Part shown: piece after piece, positions 5,312-6,058 of the stretch
Layout of the letters: the number at the start of each line of letters is the position of its first letter
Numbering within the stretch: the first letter of the stretch is position 1
Assembly: GCA_937916185.1 (NCBI GenBank)
Contig: CALGGD010000387.1
Location: forward strand, 1 to 6,058
Direction of reading: 5' to 3'
DNA length: 6,058 nt
DNA from: an uncultured Oxalobacter sp.
GTDB taxonomy: Bacteria > Pseudomonadota > Gammaproteobacteria > Burkholderiales > Burkholderiaceae_D
Made by a program: the position numbers and the translations under genes
The notes under the pieces: generated by a model
The model's database searches: none
What the model was told of the DNA's origin: nothing
What the model saw: only the letters and a program-made list of their open reading frames with translations

Positions 5312-5914
5312 ATGCCGATGAAAGTTTCATACTATATCCAGAAACTGTTTGTGATGTTCCGCCATGCAAGGGTGGAGATACTTTTCTGGGGGATTGTGAT
5401 GCTGCCGGTGATGGCAGACGATGGCGGCTACAGCAATGAATTTGCTGTCGGTGGTACATTGCTTTTCCTGGTGGTCATTGCCATCCTTTACAGGATGATG
5501 GGTAAGCAGCGGAAAGAGAATCTCCTTGAGATCGACCAGATGAATGCAGAGGTCTTGGCGGGACGTATCGGTATTGTTGTCGCCAACCTTGAGGATCTGG
5601 TCGATGGCATCACTTTCAGGCTCCAGCATGACAGGCAGGCAGTCCTTCAGCAGTTCGATATGCTGTCATCCGCCAGGGACACGTCATGGCAGGAAGGGAT
5701 GTTTGCGTTGGCTGAAAGCAGCGCTTTGAGCAAAGGGAACCAGAACAGGATCCGTGAGGCAATCGGTAAAGTCCAGCAATTGCTGCTGCTGGAACCACAG
5801 GTCGCACAATGCCCTGACAGCAATCCAGCATTGCTTGCTGAAAAGATGATTGCGTTGGCAGGCGATGCCATCAGTCAGTTCAGGAAAGCCAGCGATAATC
5901 TGGTGACCTATTGA
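5312..5914 (+). CDS. Hypothetical two-helix membrane protein B, 200 aa (paralogue of previous gene)
   Basis: This is a second unrecognised protein with the same plan as its upstream neighbour. It has a basic N-terminus, a hydrophobic helix at about 21-34, a short polar loop (ADDGGYSNEFA, about 35-45), a second helix at about 46-62 and a helical cytoplasmic domain. The post-helix motif QMNAEVLAGRIGIV is at residues 76-89, the same numbering as in protein A. RDTSWQEGMFAL (122-133) aligns one residue off HDVVWKDSLMEL of A. B lacks about ten residues before the LEP motif and adds some after it. The start is uncertain. ATG 5312 and ATG 5318 are in frame but neither has a well-placed ribosome binding site; GGAG at 5291-5294 is 17 bases from 5312. 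I keep 5312 because the motif numbering then matches A. It lies 48 bp after gene A and is probably the last gene of the operon. Function is unknown. Confidence 0.77.
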   Translation: MPMKVSYYIQKLFVMFRHARVEILFWGIVMLPVMADDGGYSNEFAVGGTLLFLVVIAILYRMMGKQRKENLLEIDQMNAEVLAGRIGIVVANLEDLVDGITFRLQHDRQAVLQQFDMLSSARDTSWQEGMFALAESSALSKGNQNRIREAIGKVQQLLLLEPQVAQCPDSNPALLAEKMIALAGDAISQFRKASDNLVTY

Positions 5915-5976
5915 ATTGAATGTTTATAAAATATCCAATAGATATCCTTTGGAATGTTTCCTGCTATCTAAACGAT

Positions 5977-6003
5977 AAAAACGCCATGCTGGAAACCAGC
6001 ATG
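5977..6003 (-). terminator. Intrinsic terminator of the right-hand minus-strand gene
   Basis: CATGCTGG (5985-5992) and CCAGCATG (5996-6003) form a perfect 8-bp stem with a three-base loop. Read on the minus strand it is followed by GCG and TTTTT (5981-5977). On the plus strand there is no T-tract, so it serves the gene entering from the right and only perhaps the operon ending at 5914. Confidence 0.7.
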
Positions 6004-6011
6004 AACCGTAA

Positions 6012-6058
6012 TTATCTATCACTTCGCCATTCGACAACTTCGTGTTTGTCACATAACC
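6012..6058 (-). CDS. 3' end of a convergent gene (partial, C-terminal 14 residues)
   Basis: On the minus strand a frame enters from the right edge and ends with TAA at 6014-6012, nine bases before the minus-strand terminator. The visible C-terminus reads LCDKHEVVEWRSDR. The placement of the stop right before the terminator favours this frame. A second frame is also open here but runs through the hairpin, which argues against it. Too little is visible to name a product. Confidence 0.42.
   Translation of the reverse strand, partial: LCDKHEVVEWRSDR

Overview
The window looks like chromosomal DNA of a Gram-negative proteobacterium with mid-range GC. The left edge carries the 3' end of a 5S rRNA whose last bases (GTGAAAGTAGGTCACTGTCAGGC-like ending) resemble betaproteobacterial 5S. 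A PepD-type dipeptidase and a YbdG/MscM-type mechanosensitive channel are also present. I lean to Burkholderiales, possibly an Oxalobacter-like host-associated organism, but that placement is an impression and not a measurement.

Layout from left to right. Positions 1-93 are the end of an rRNA operon: the 5S tail and a strong intrinsic terminator. A rightward orphan gene follows for a 178-residue protein with one N-terminal membrane helix (218-754). Next comes an AT-rich regulatory stretch (about 860-1016) with an 18-bp near-palindrome, a good sigma70-type promoter overlapped by an inverted repeat, and a second inverted repeat in the presumed 5' leader. This drives a tiny 31-codon membrane-protein gene (1017-1112) with an excellent ribosome binding site. 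A 107-residue acidic soluble orphan (1249-1572) follows, then a hairpin terminator shared with the convergent gene pepD.

pepD (3132-1678, minus strand) encodes a full-length M20C metallopeptidase with all expected zinc ligands. Divergent from it is a probable three-gene rightward operon. It begins with a YbdG/MscM-like channel gene (TTG start, 3333-4601). Two adjacent unrecognised genes follow (GTG start 4652-5263; ATG start 5312-5914). Their products are both about 200 residues with two N-terminal membrane helices and a helical cytoplasmic domain, and they are recognisably paralogous to each other. At the right edge, a minus-strand intrinsic terminator and a short open frame suggest the 3' end of a convergent gene.

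The most interesting items are three. One is the channel plus tandem-paralogue cluster, which could be a channel with two dedicated membrane partners. The second is the small membrane protein with its elaborate control region. The third is an odd leader before the last gene, where the best Shine-Dalgarno in the window serves an 8-codon TTG frame that joins the gene frame if one T of a T5 run is skipped. No mobile element, CRISPR array, tRNA or phage gene was seen.
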